Of a stretch of 41,958 nucleotides of DNA, positions 6,559-13,887 are shown in pieces; position 1 is the stretch's first letter; each line of letters opens with the position of its first letter. The position numbers and the translations under genes were made by a program. This DNA comes from Methylobacterium variabile (lineage in GTDB: Bacteria; Pseudomonadota; Alphaproteobacteria; Rhizobiales; Beijerinckiaceae). The DNA is taken from contig NZ_LABY01000143.1 in assembly GCF_001043975.1 (NCBI RefSeq), positions 1 to 41,958 on the forward strand, written 5' to 3'. The notes under the pieces are model-generated. The model ran no database searches. It saw nothing but the letters and a program-made list of their open reading frames with translations, and had not been told where the DNA came from.

Positions 6559-7226
6559 GAGCCGCGGGCCACACGGCCGTCATGGCAAGCCGGCGCGAGC
6601 CGCCGGACAGCCTTGAGTTCTTTCCCACCCCGCCCTGGGCGACCCGGGCGCTTATGCGCCACGTGCTGCCGGCGTGCCTCAGCGGTTTCCATGTCGCCTC
6701 AGTCTGGGATCCGGCTTGCGGCGAGGGCCACATGGTCGAGGTGCTGCGAGAGGAGATCGCGTTCGTCCAGGCGAGCGACATATTCGACTACGGTCGAGGC
6801 TACCCGGTGGCCGACTTCCTCGACGTCGGCACGGCCACCAGCACGCCTGTCGACATGATCGCGACCAACCCACCGTTCCGGCCGGCTGCCGCCTTCGCGA
6901 CGAAGGCGATGACCCTGGCGCCCGTGGTCGCCCTCCTGCTGCGCACCGCCTGGATTGAGGGCGTCGAGCGCTACGAGACCCTGTTCCGCGACCGGCCGCC
7001 GACCCTCTTCGCCCCGTTCGTCGAGCGCGTCCCGATGACCAAGGGGCGGTGGGACCCGAAGGCCAGCACTGCGACCAGCTACGCGTGGTTCGTGTGGGTG
7101 CGTGATCGGCATCCGCTCGCGCCGTTCTGGATCCCGCCCGGCTGCCGGCAGGCCCTCACCCACACCAGCGACGCCGTGCGCTTCGGCGCTCGCGCGCCGG
7201 CCCCGCTCCTCTCGGCCGCGGAGTGA
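6549..7226 (+). CDS. N6-adenine DNA methyltransferase-like protein
   Basis: The 225-residue protein carries the core of an S-adenosylmethionine-dependent adenine methyltransferase: FFPTPPWATRALM (motif X-like), VWDPACGEGHMVEVL (motif I, SAM binding) and the catalytic NPPF tetrad in MIATNPPFRPAAA (motif IV). Methylating phage or host DNA to resist restriction or to time replication is the usual role; the recognition sequence is unknown. It has no cognate restriction gene nearby, so it is an orphan. ATG 6549 is preceded by AAGGA at a good distance and overlaps the previous stop; an internal ATG at 6582 is the alternative. Confidence 0.8.
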   Translation: MPVRAAGHTAVMASRREPPDSLEFFPTPPWATRALMRHVLPACLSGFHVASVWDPACGEGHMVEVLREEIAFVQASDIFDYGRGYPVADFLDVGTATSTPVDMIATNPPFRPAAAFATKAMTLAPVVALLLRTAWIEGVERYETLFRDRPPTLFAPFVERVPMTKGRWDPKASTATSYAWFVWVRDRHPLAPFWIPPGCRQALTHTSDAVRFGARAPAPLLSAAE

Positions 7227-7231
7227 GCACC

Positions 7232-7489
7232 ATGCGCACCTTCCGCGACCTCATCATCTTCAACCCGGGCACCGCCGGCATTTTCACGATGGGCGGGGAC
7301 GCCGTCCGGCTGACGGCTGCGATCAAGGCCGTCCCCGGGGCGCGCGAGGCTGCGGTGGCCCTCGGCGACCCGTTCAACCGCGCCCGGCGCGAGCGGGCCC
7401 TTGCGATCCTCGAGGCGCTGCCAGCGCGGCAGCAGGAGAAGATCCTGTCGGCCTATCGGAAAGCGAAGCGCGACGAGGTGGCCGCATGA
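7232..7489 (+). CDS. Small hypothetical protein
   Basis: The protein has 85 residues from ATG 7232, which has GGAG 8 nt upstream; a GTG at 7223 would add three residues. The sequence is well formed: MRTFRDLIIFNPGTAGIFTM, then a helical half ending in PARQQEKILSAYRKAKRDEV. Its stop overlaps the ATG of the helicase gene, so co-translation is likely. No family recognised. Confidence 0.6.
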   Translation: MRTFRDLIIFNPGTAGIFTMGGDAVRLTAAIKAVPGAREAAVALGDPFNRARRERALAILEALPARQQEKILSAYRKAKRDEVAA

Positions 7490-8580
7490 CGTGGTCGCCG
7501 CAGCAGGACGACGCGCTGAAGGCCGTCGGCGCCTGGCTCAAGAGCAAGAGCAAGGCGCCGTATTACCTCGGCGGGTTCGCCGGGACCGGCAAGACCACGC
7601 TCGCGCGTCATCTCGCCGAGGGGGTGAAAGGCGACGTGCTGTTCGCCGCGTTCACCGGCAAAGCCGCGCTGGTGATGCAGAAGAAGGGGTGCCTCGGCGC
7701 CTCGACGATCCACAGCCTGATCTATCGGCCGAAGCCCAAGCGCGACGGCGGGGTGACCTTCGTCCTCAACGAGGACAGCCCGGTGGCTGAAGCGGCCCTC
7801 GTCGTGGTCGACGAGTGTTCGATGGTGGGACCGGAGCTCGGCCACGACCTGATGAGCTTCGGCCGCAAGGTGCTGGTGCTGGGCGATCCCGCGCAGCTCC
7901 CACCCGTCGACGGCGCCGGCTACTTCACCGGCCGTGACCCGGACTTCATGCTGACCGAGGTCCACCGCCAGGCCGCGGACAACCCGATCATCCGCATGTC
8001 GATGCAGGTGCGCGAGGGTGGCCGTCTCGACCTCGGCAGCTACGGCGAGAGCCGGGTCATTCCCCGCGGTGCGCTCGGGCGGAAGGTGGTGCTCGACGCC
8101 GACCAGATCCTGGTCGGGCGCAACCAGACCCGGCGCGGCGTGAACGCGAAGGTGCGCACGCTGCTCGAGCGCAACCCCGCTGGTCCGGAGGTCGGCGACC
8201 GCCTGGTCTGCCTGCGCAACAACAAGGACAAGGGCCTACTGAACGGTGGGCTTTGGGACGTGGCCGAGACCGGGGCCGATGACGGCGTAACGGTCGAGAT
8301 GGCGGTGACGTCCGAGGACAAGCCGGACTCGGACCCGCTGCCGGTCGAGGTCCGGACCGAGTTCTTTCACGGCCGCGAGGACAGCCTGACCCCGCGCGAG
8401 CGCCGCGGCCTCGACGAATTCACCTACGGCTACGCGCTCACCGTCCACAAGAGCCAGGGATCGCAGTGGGACCGCGTCGTGCTGTTCGACGAGGGCGACG
8501 CGTTCCGCGAGCACCAAGCGCGCTGGCTCTACACCGGGGTGACCAGGGCGGCCGAGCAGGTCGTGGTGGTGCGGTCATGA
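7486..8580 (+). CDS. RecD/Dda-like SF1B DNA helicase
   Basis: This 364-residue protein has a complete set of superfamily 1 motifs: Walker A GGFAGTGKTT (29-38), Walker B VVVDECSM with Asp109-Glu110, motif III GDPAQLPPV (133-141), EVHRQ (158-162), and near the C-terminus TVHKSQGSQWDRV followed by YTGVTRA (motif VI). It is close in size to T4 Dda and lacks the long N-terminal domain of bacterial RecD2. Such enzymes move 5' to 3' on DNA and act in replication initiation and recombination. It overlaps both neighbours by 4 nt, part of a tightly coupled replication operon. Confidence 0.9.
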   Translation: MTWSPQQDDALKAVGAWLKSKSKAPYYLGGFAGTGKTTLARHLAEGVKGDVLFAAFTGKAALVMQKKGCLGASTIHSLIYRPKPKRDGGVTFVLNEDSPVAEAALVVVDECSMVGPELGHDLMSFGRKVLVLGDPAQLPPVDGAGYFTGRDPDFMLTEVHRQAADNPIIRMSMQVREGGRLDLGSYGESRVIPRGALGRKVVLDADQILVGRNQTRRGVNAKVRTLLERNPAGPEVGDRLVCLRNNKDKGLLNGGLWDVAETGADDGVTVEMAVTSEDKPDSDPLPVEVRTEFFHGREDSLTPRERRGLDEFTYGYALTVHKSQGSQWDRVVLFDEGDAFREHQARWLYTGVTRAAEQVVVVRS

Positions 8581-9155
8581 TGCGCGGCTACGAAATCCTC
8601 GAAGAGCAGCGCCGCGGGCAGTTCCCGACCCAGGAGCACGTCGAGTGGTTCGCGAGCCGCGGGATCGCGTCCATGGACATGTTCATGACGTGGGACGGGT
8701 TTGCGCATCCCCTGCGGCTCGACCGCGTCGTGTTCCTGCGCAACGGCCGGTTCGAGTTCGAGCGCCATCTGCGTCGCGATCGCGAAGGCGTCGTCACGGC
8801 CTACACGGTCGTGATCCGGAACGACCGCGGGTTCGTCGCAGACATCGCGGCGTGGCACCCGAAATCCGACAGGCTGGCGACCTGGCTCGGGCGCTGCGCG
8901 ATGCTCGGCGAGGACGACCTGTACGCGGCGCGGCTGCGCGAGGCGCTACGGGTGCACCTGGACCCGATCGGATGGTTCAGGGAGCGGCGACAGGGCGTCG
9001 TGATCGTCAACGAGGCCGCAGCGCGCCCGCTGCTGCTCCAGGCCGGGCCGCTGCACACCGCCTCCGTCGGGCACGGCCGCGCGTTGCTCGCCATGCTGAG
9101 CGAGGTCCGACTCCCGACCGTCCTGGCGGACGACACGACGGAGGATGCGGCATGA
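8577..9155 (+). CDS. Hypothetical protein of the replication module
   Basis: The 192-residue protein starts with ATGATG overlapping the helicase stop. It has a mixed alpha/beta composition (EHVEWFASRGIASMDMFMTW, then VVTAYTVVIRNDRGFVADIA) without recognisable catalytic motifs, membrane segments or zinc ligands. The position between two helicases suggests a replication accessory role. The stop overlaps the next ATG. Confidence 0.65.
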   Translation: MMRGYEILEEQRRGQFPTQEHVEWFASRGIASMDMFMTWDGFAHPLRLDRVVFLRNGRFEFERHLRRDREGVVTAYTVVIRNDRGFVADIAAWHPKSDRLATWLGRCAMLGEDDLYAARLREALRVHLDPIGWFRERRQGVVIVNEAAARPLLLQAGPLHTASVGHGRALLAMLSEVRLPTVLADDTTEDAA

Positions 9156-10573
9156 ATAAGAGTGTCGTCCGTGTACTTCCGACAGGCAAGGTCAAGTCGG
9201 CTGATGGAGAACCGCGACATCTCGGGTTCGACATCGTGACCATGAACGAAGAATACGCTCTCATTTTAATTGGATCAAAGTCGCTCGTAATGCATCAACT
9301 GCCGGATGCACCCGCCGATCAACGTGTTCGTATCCTCTCGATGAGCGCATTTCAGGATTGGTTCTCGAACAAGTTCACGGAGGTACGGACGGCCGACGGC
9401 GACGTGAAGATGGTGACCTGGGCCAACGCGTGGCACCGAAATCCCGATCGGCGGCAGTATCGCGGTATTGAGTTTCATCCGAACCCGGACGGCGTTGCCG
9501 GCACGGCGGGCTACTACAACACGTGGCAGGGATTCGCGCACAGGCCGGTGGCGAAGCCGCATGGCTACGGCGTGTTTCGCGATCACCTCCTCACCAATGT
9601 CTGCGGCGGTAATCAGAAGCTCTACGACTGGGTGTTCGCATTTTTCGCCCACATGTTTCAGCGCCCACGCGAGCGCATCGGCGTTTCGCTCGTGTTCCGG
9701 GGCAAGATGGGCTCGGGCAAGACCAAGGTCGGCGAGGTATTCGGATCCCTGCTCTCGGTTCATTACCTCCTTGTAGACAGCCCCCGCTATCTCGTTGGGC
9801 AGTTCAACGCGCACATGACGTCTCTGCTCTTGCTGCAAGCGGACGAGGCGGTCTGGGCCGGGGACAAGAACGCCGAGGGTCGCCTGAAGAGCCTCGTCAC
9901 CAGCAGCGTGCAGATGATCGAGGCGAAGGGCGTCGACCCGATTCCGATGAAGAATTTCGTGCGGCTGATCCTGACCTCGAACGAGGATTGGGTGATCCCG
10001 GCCGGCAAGGAGGAGCGGCGATTCTGCGTCCTCGATGTCGGCGACCGCTGCATGCAGAACAGCACCTACTTCGCAGAGATGGATGCCGAGCTCGACAACG
10101 GTGGCCGAGAGGCCCTGCTGTCGGATCTGCTCTCGTTCGACCTCTCGAAGGTGGACCTGCGACACATCCCCAAGACCGGCGCGCTTCTCGAGCAAAAGAT
10201 CCACTCGCTCGATCCGGTCGACGCGTGGTGGCTCGACCGGCTCGCATCCGGATCGCTGCTTGAAGATGATGGCGAATGGCTGACCGAGGTCGGATGCACG
10301 GCCCTCTATCGCAGCTACATCGCGGCAGCCGATCGCATCGGCGTGAAGCGCAAGAGCGACCCCAACGCTTTCGGCACCCGGCTGCACAAGCTCGTTCCCG
10401 GCCTGGCAAAGCGACGGCCCCGCGCTGTCGCGCCGCGGTGGAGAGACGAGGAAGATGGGGGAAGCAAAAGACCATGGCTGTATGTCATGCCATCCTTGGC
10501 GCATTGTCGCGAGGCCTTCCAGGACCAGGTTGGCCAAGCCGTCGAGTGGCCTGACGAAGATAAGCCGCCCTGA
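9152..10573 (+). CDS. P4-type SF3 helicase (DUF5906), primase/helicase-like
   Basis: The 473-residue protein contains a superfamily 3 ATPase: Walker A GKMGSGKT (184-191), Walker B LLLLQADEA with Asp231-Glu232, the sensor LILTSNE (272-278) and an arginine-finger region GKEERRF (285-291). A conserved N-terminal block (WANAWHRNPDRRQYRGIEFH) precedes it. This is the DUF5906/D5-like arrangement of phage replicative helicases that load at the phage origin; no clear primase active site is visible, so priming may come from elsewhere. The first 60 codons are less GC-rich than the rest. The repeat array directly downstream is the natural candidate for its origin. Confidence 0.88.
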   Translation: MNKSVVRVLPTGKVKSADGEPRHLGFDIVTMNEEYALILIGSKSLVMHQLPDAPADQRVRILSMSAFQDWFSNKFTEVRTADGDVKMVTWANAWHRNPDRRQYRGIEFHPNPDGVAGTAGYYNTWQGFAHRPVAKPHGYGVFRDHLLTNVCGGNQKLYDWVFAFFAHMFQRPRERIGVSLVFRGKMGSGKTKVGEVFGSLLSVHYLLVDSPRYLVGQFNAHMTSLLLLQADEAVWAGDKNAEGRLKSLVTSSVQMIEAKGVDPIPMKNFVRLILTSNEDWVIPAGKEERRFCVLDVGDRCMQNSTYFAEMDAELDNGGREALLSDLLSFDLSKVDLRHIPKTGALLEQKIHSLDPVDAWWLDRLASGSLLEDDGEWLTEVGCTALYRSYIAAADRIGVKRKSDPNAFGTRLHKLVPGLAKRRPRAVAPRWRDEEDGGSKRPWLYVMPSLAHCREAFQDQVGQAVEWPDEDKPP

Positions 10574-10830
10574 TTGGTCCAGGCGATCTTGGACCGGGCT
10601 CAACGGCTTGGACCAGATAAGTCATTGAAAACAAAGGGTGGTCCAAGCGGTCCAAGCGGTCCAAGCAAAAAACGCCCCCGCGCGCGTGCGCGCAACGGAT
10701 CGGCCGCATGCATGCTGCCTGCAAAAATCCGGAAAACCGTTTGGACCGTTTGGACCGCCTGGACCTCTATTTAATATCAATGACTTATCTGGTCCAATCA
10801 AAAAAATATAGATTGGACCACTTGGACCAC
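10573..10830. repeat. GGTCCAA repeat array in a giant inverted repeat; candidate origin
   Basis: Twelve copies of a GGTCCA core (or its complement) occur in about 250 bp. They include a perfect 9-bp tandem triplet GGTCCAAGC at 10640-10666, a mirrored 9-bp triplet at 10739-10765 (GTTTGGACC twice, then GCCTGGACC), and a pair TTGGACCA at 10813-10820 and 10822-10829. A perfect 21-bp inverted repeat joins 10608-10628 to 10777-10797, outside the two triplets, so the block can fold into one long hairpin or cruciform. The AT-rich stretch 10766-10812 could be an unwinding element. The position just after the replicative helicase fits an iteron-type origin. Confidence 0.7.
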
Positions 10831-10851
10831 TATCGAACCAGGAGCACACCG

Positions 10852-11271
10852 ATGCCCGACACTACCCCCCTCGACCTCGTCGCCCTGACCGGCGACCTCG
10901 TCCAGGCCTACGTCGCCAACAACTCGTTGCCCGCGGCCGACCTGCCCGGGCTGATCGCCTCGGTGCACACCGCCCTGTCGGGCCTCGGTGCCGTGGAGTC
11001 CGAGCCGGTGAAGCTCGAGCCCATCATGCCGATCCGGAAGACGGTCACTCCGGACCACCTGATCAGCCTCGAGGACGGCAAGCCGTACCGGACCCTGAAG
11101 CGGCACCTAGCGGGGCGCGGCCTGACGCCTGACGAATATCGCCGCAAGTGGTCGCTGCCGGCCGACTACCCGATGGTCGCGGCGAACTACGCGGCGCAGC
11201 GGAGCGAGCTCGCCAAGGCCTCGGGGCTGGGGTCGAGCCGGAAGCTTCGGGCGGTGCCCGCCGCGGCCTGA
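10852..11271 (+). CDS. Ros/MucR-family regulator lacking zinc ligands
   Basis: The protein has 139 residues. After an Ala/Leu-rich N-terminus, residues 63-125 match the Ros/MucR DNA-binding domain: TVTPDHLISLEDGKPYRTLK, then RHL, then LTPDEYRRKWSLPADYPMVA. In the family the motif is C-x2-C or C-x2-D, nine residues, His, then a second His. Here the first Cys is Ser72 and no His follows His85 at the expected positions, so the fold probably stands without zinc, as reported for some MucR homologues. GGAG at 10841-10844 supports the start. It lies between the candidate origin and the NusG-like gene, so it may regulate late genes or the origin. Confidence 0.85.
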   Translation: MPDTTPLDLVALTGDLVQAYVANNSLPAADLPGLIASVHTALSGLGAVESEPVKLEPIMPIRKTVTPDHLISLEDGKPYRTLKRHLAGRGLTPDEYRRKWSLPADYPMVAANYAAQRSELAKASGLGSSRKLRAVPAAA

Positions 11272-11352
11272 CAGGGCCAAGAACCGGCCTAGCTCGGCCG
11301 TGGGCGGGCGTTTGCGGTCTGTGACCTACGATGCCGCATCACGGCCCGGAAT

Positions 11353-11401
11353 GCCCGCCAGCGGGCAACCTCGTGGAAATTTGGGCTGGCGCTTCGGCGC
11401 C
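11353..11401 (+). promoter_or_regulatory. Two strong hairpins upstream of the NusG-like gene
   Basis: GCCCGC-CA-GCGGGC (11353-11366) and GGCGC-TTCG-GCGCC (11388-11401) lie in the 159-bp gap before the NusG-like gene. The second has a UUCG tetraloop. Neither is followed by a T-run, so they are not classic terminators. They could act as pause or nut-like elements or shape the leader. Confidence 0.4.
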
Positions 11402-11430
11402 GGCCTCATCCTGCAGCGTGGAGGCGTACC

Positions 11431-12180
11431 GTGACGAAGAATCAGCGCAACCGCCGCAAGGCCCGCCGGCAGCAATCCGTGAAGCACGCCCAGACGGCCG
11501 CGCGCCACGATCGTGAGAAGGCCATCAAGCGGCGGCTGCGGGCCCGCGAGCGGGTGATCCTGCCCTCAGGCCGGGAATGGCTCGCCGTCGAGGCTTACCC
11601 GCTCAGCGGCTCGCGCTGTGCCCGTGCTCTGACAGCCGCTGGTCTGCCGGTGTTCGAGGCTCGGGAGAAGGTGCGCGAGCAACGCGAGGGTGGGCCACCG
11701 CGCGTCGCCATGGTGCCGGTGATGCGTCGGGTGCTGTTCGTTGGCCTGCGCAGCTGGTCCGACATGCGGCTGATCGAGGAATGCCGGCATGTGTGGCAGG
11801 TCTTCGGCGCCAACGGTGGCGGCCTCGGATGGGTCCACCGCGAGCAGTTCCGTCAGGCGTTGCTCGATGCCGACATCTGGGGTGATCGGGCGGTACCGTT
11901 CATCGCCCCGGGGCCGATGCAGGAGTTCGCTGACCACGTCTGCGACTACAAGCGGTGGGATCCGCTGACCGAGACCTCACACGTCGTCACCGGTGATGAG
12001 GCGCTGGCTCTGCTCTACGGGGCGGGCGACCGTGTGCGGGTCATCAGCGGGCCGTTCGCGTCGTTCCCGGGTGTCGTGGAAGCGCATGATCGGAAGACCG
12101 ACCTCTACACCGTCGGCGTCAGCATCTTCGGGCGCGTTACACAGGTTCCGTGTGAGGAACGCCATCTCGAAGCGGCGTGA
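11431..12180 (+). CDS. Phage-encoded NusG/RfaH-like transcription factor
   Basis: The 249-residue protein has a basic N-terminal extension (1-48), an NGN-like domain (about 49-150, WLAVEAYPLSGSRCARALTA, then MVPVMRRVLFVGLRS) and a C-terminal KOW domain (about 195-240, GDRVRVISGPFASFPGVVEA, then VGVSIFGRVTQVP). The KOW segment matches bacterial NusG closely. The GTG start is fixed by GGAGG at 11420-11424. NusG paralogues such as RfaH bind RNA polymerase and promote elongation through pauses and terminators. Its place just before the terminase and the roughly 30-kb late operon suggests a processive antiterminator; that role is inference. Confidence 0.85.
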   Translation: MTKNQRNRRKARRQQSVKHAQTAARHDREKAIKRRLRARERVILPSGREWLAVEAYPLSGSRCARALTAAGLPVFEAREKVREQREGGPPRVAMVPVMRRVLFVGLRSWSDMRLIEECRHVWQVFGANGGGLGWVHREQFRQALLDADIWGDRAVPFIAPGPMQEFADHVCDYKRWDPLTETSHVVTGDEALALLYGAGDRVRVISGPFASFPGVVEAHDRKTDLYTVGVSIFGRVTQVPCEERHLEAA

Positions 12181-12240
12181 TACTTGCAAGGATCCGTTCT
12201 GCGCTATACGTTGCGCCTCAGGCAATCCAGCTCCAGCGTA

Positions 12241-12346
12241 AGGGGCCTTCCCTTCGCGAAAGACGCGCCCCGGTTGGGGCCCGCCCGGCGGCTGCCGGCA
12301 GCTTGGACCCGGCCCACGCAGGTGTAGCACCTGGCGAGGCTGCCGG
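12241..12346 (+). ncRNA. Structured leader upstream of the terminase genes
   Basis: This stretch of the 205-nt gap contains the perfect hairpin CAGGTG-TAG-CACCTG (12319-12333), enclosed by CCGGCAGC (12295-12302) paired with GCTGCCGG (12339-12346). The left arm can alternatively form the 12-bp palindrome GCTGCCGGCAGC (12291-12302). Alternative pairings of this kind suit a regulatory leader, an antitermination target or a packaging-site element. I cannot assign it to a named RNA family. Confidence 0.35.
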
Positions 12347-12385
12347 TTTACCTATGTCGATTTACTAAAGTAGCGAGAAGTAGCA

Positions 12386-12649
12386 ATGCGCGGTGCCAAG
12401 CCCGGCGAGCGCCGCGGCGGTCGCGTGAAGGGCGTTCCCAACAAGACGACGGCCGATGTCAAGTCTGCCATCCTGAAGGCGTTCGAGAAAGCCGGCGGGG
12501 TCGACTATCTCGCGAAGATCGCTGAGGAAGATCCGAAGACGTTCTGCGCCCTGCTTGGCAAGGTTATTCCCCTGCAAGTCACTGGCGACGCCGATAACCC
12601 GATCGCCGTAGCCTTCACCTTCAAGCTTGATCGGCCCAAGCAGTCGTGA
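12386..12649 (+). CDS. Putative small terminase subunit
   Basis: This 87-residue protein directly precedes and overlaps the large terminase gene. It opens with a basic Gly/Arg-rich segment (MRGAKPGERRGGRVKGVPNK) followed by a helical part (ADVKSAILKAFEKAGGVDYL, then EEDPKTFCALLGKVIPLQV). This N-terminus is the standard form of small phage proteins placed before the large terminase in alphaproteobacterial phages. DNA recognition at the packaging site is the expected role; assignment rests on position and form. GAGAAG lies 7 nt before the ATG. Confidence 0.65.
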   Translation: MRGAKPGERRGGRVKGVPNKTTADVKSAILKAFEKAGGVDYLAKIAEEDPKTFCALLGKVIPLQVTGDADNPIAVAFTFKLDRPKQS

Positions 12650-13887
12650 AGTTTGAGTACGAGCGCCCTTGGCTCGCCGACTATCAGCGCGAGGCTTTAT
12701 TCGGCTCTCAGCGCTATGGCGTCGTCGAGGGTTCGACCAAGTGCGGGAAGACCGCTCCGTGCCTGATCTGGCTCGCCGAGCAGTGCATGTTCGGCGGCGA
12801 GGGGCGGAATTACTGGTGGGTGGCGCCGGTCTACACCCAGGCCGAGATCGCCTACCGCCGGATGAAAGAAGGACTGCCGCGCGAGATGATCCGGACGCAC
12901 GATTCGGAGCGCTGGATCGAACTGCCCGGCGCGCGCCGGATGTGGTTCAAGTCGGGCGAGAAGGCAGACAACCTCTACGGCGACGACGTCTACGGCGCCG
13001 TCCTCGACGAGGCGAGCCGCCTGCGGGAGGAGAGCTGGTACGCTGTCCGCTCGACGCTCACCGCGACGCGAGGGCCGGCGCGCATCATCGGCAACGTGAA
13101 GGGCCGCAAGAATTGGGCGTTTGCCTTGGCGCGCAAGGCCGAGGCCGGTGCGCCGGACATGTCCTATAAGAGGATTACCGCCTACGACGCGATCCAGGCC
13201 GGCATCCTCTCGCAGGCCGAGATCGATCAGGCCCGGGCGGATCTGCCCGAGGCGGTGTTCCGCGAGCTCTATCTGGCCGAACCGTCCGACGATGGCGGCA
13301 ATCCGTTCGGTCTCAAGGCGATCGGTGACTGCGTCGGCGCTCTATCCGGCAGCGCCCCGGTCGCATGGGGCTGGGATCTCGCCAAGTCCGTCGACTGGAC
13401 TGTGGGCATCGCGCTCGACATCGACGGGCGGGTCTGCCGGTTCGAGCGGTTCCAGAAGCCGTGGGACGCCACCATGGAGCGCATCGGCGAGGTGACCGGC
13501 TCCGTGCCTGCCCTGGTCGACTCCACCGGCGTCGGCGACCCGATCCTGGAACTGCTGCAAAAGCGCTCGGGCTCGAATTTCGAGGGCTTCAAGTTCACGT
13601 CGGAGTCGAAGCAGCGCGTTATGGAGGGGCTGGCGGTCGCGATCCAGAAGCAGGAGATCGTGATCCCGGCCGGTCCTATCCGCAGCGAGCTTGAGAACTT
13701 CGAATACGAGTACACTCGCACCGGCGTGCGCTACACCGCGCCTGAGGGCTTCCACGACGATTGCGTGTGTGCGCTGGCTCTGGCGGTGAGCCACAAGGCG
13801 CACGCCCGCCATCCCCTCAAGATCACCTCTGCCGCCCTGGCCGCCGCACGCCAGCGGCCGCCCCTTCGCTTCGGGATCCGGGTATGA
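12646..13887 (+). CDS. terL: Terminase large subunit
   Basis: The 413-residue protein is a packaging motor. The ATPase domain shows Walker A EGSTKCGKT (28-36), Walker B VYGAVLDEA (Asp121-Glu122) and the coupling motif TATRGPARIIGN (139-150). The RNase H-like nuclease domain shows WGWDLAKSVDW (Asp244), ALVDSTGVGDP (Asp292) and FHDDCVCALALA (Asp371-Asp372). The enzyme cuts concatemeric DNA and pumps it into the prohead through the portal. GTG 12646 overlaps the small subunit stop, so translation is coupled. The length is normal for the short terminase type. Confidence 0.95.
   Translation: MKFEYERPWLADYQREALFGSQRYGVVEGSTKCGKTAPCLIWLAEQCMFGGEGRNYWWVAPVYTQAEIAYRRMKEGLPREMIRTHDSERWIELPGARRMWFKSGEKADNLYGDDVYGAVLDEASRLREESWYAVRSTLTATRGPARIIGNVKGRKNWAFALARKAEAGAPDMSYKRITAYDAIQAGILSQAEIDQARADLPEAVFRELYLAEPSDDGGNPFGLKAIGDCVGALSGSAPVAWGWDLAKSVDWTVGIALDIDGRVCRFERFQKPWDATMERIGEVTGSVPALVDSTGVGDPILELLQKRSGSNFEGFKFTSESKQRVMEGLAVAIQKQEIVIPAGPIRSELENFEYEYTRTGVRYTAPEGFHDDCVCALALAVSHKAHARHPLKITSAALAAARQRPPLRFGIRV

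Noticed and set aside
6549..7226. Complete restriction-modification system
   Set aside because: Only a methyltransferase-like gene is seen. The neighbouring VRR-NUC gene belongs to a replication-nuclease family and no specificity subunit is present.
10573..10830. CRISPR array or tRNA cluster at the GGTCCA repeats
   Set aside because: The repeats are only 7-9 bp, occur in both orientations and have no unique spacers of constant length; no cloverleaf can be drawn.
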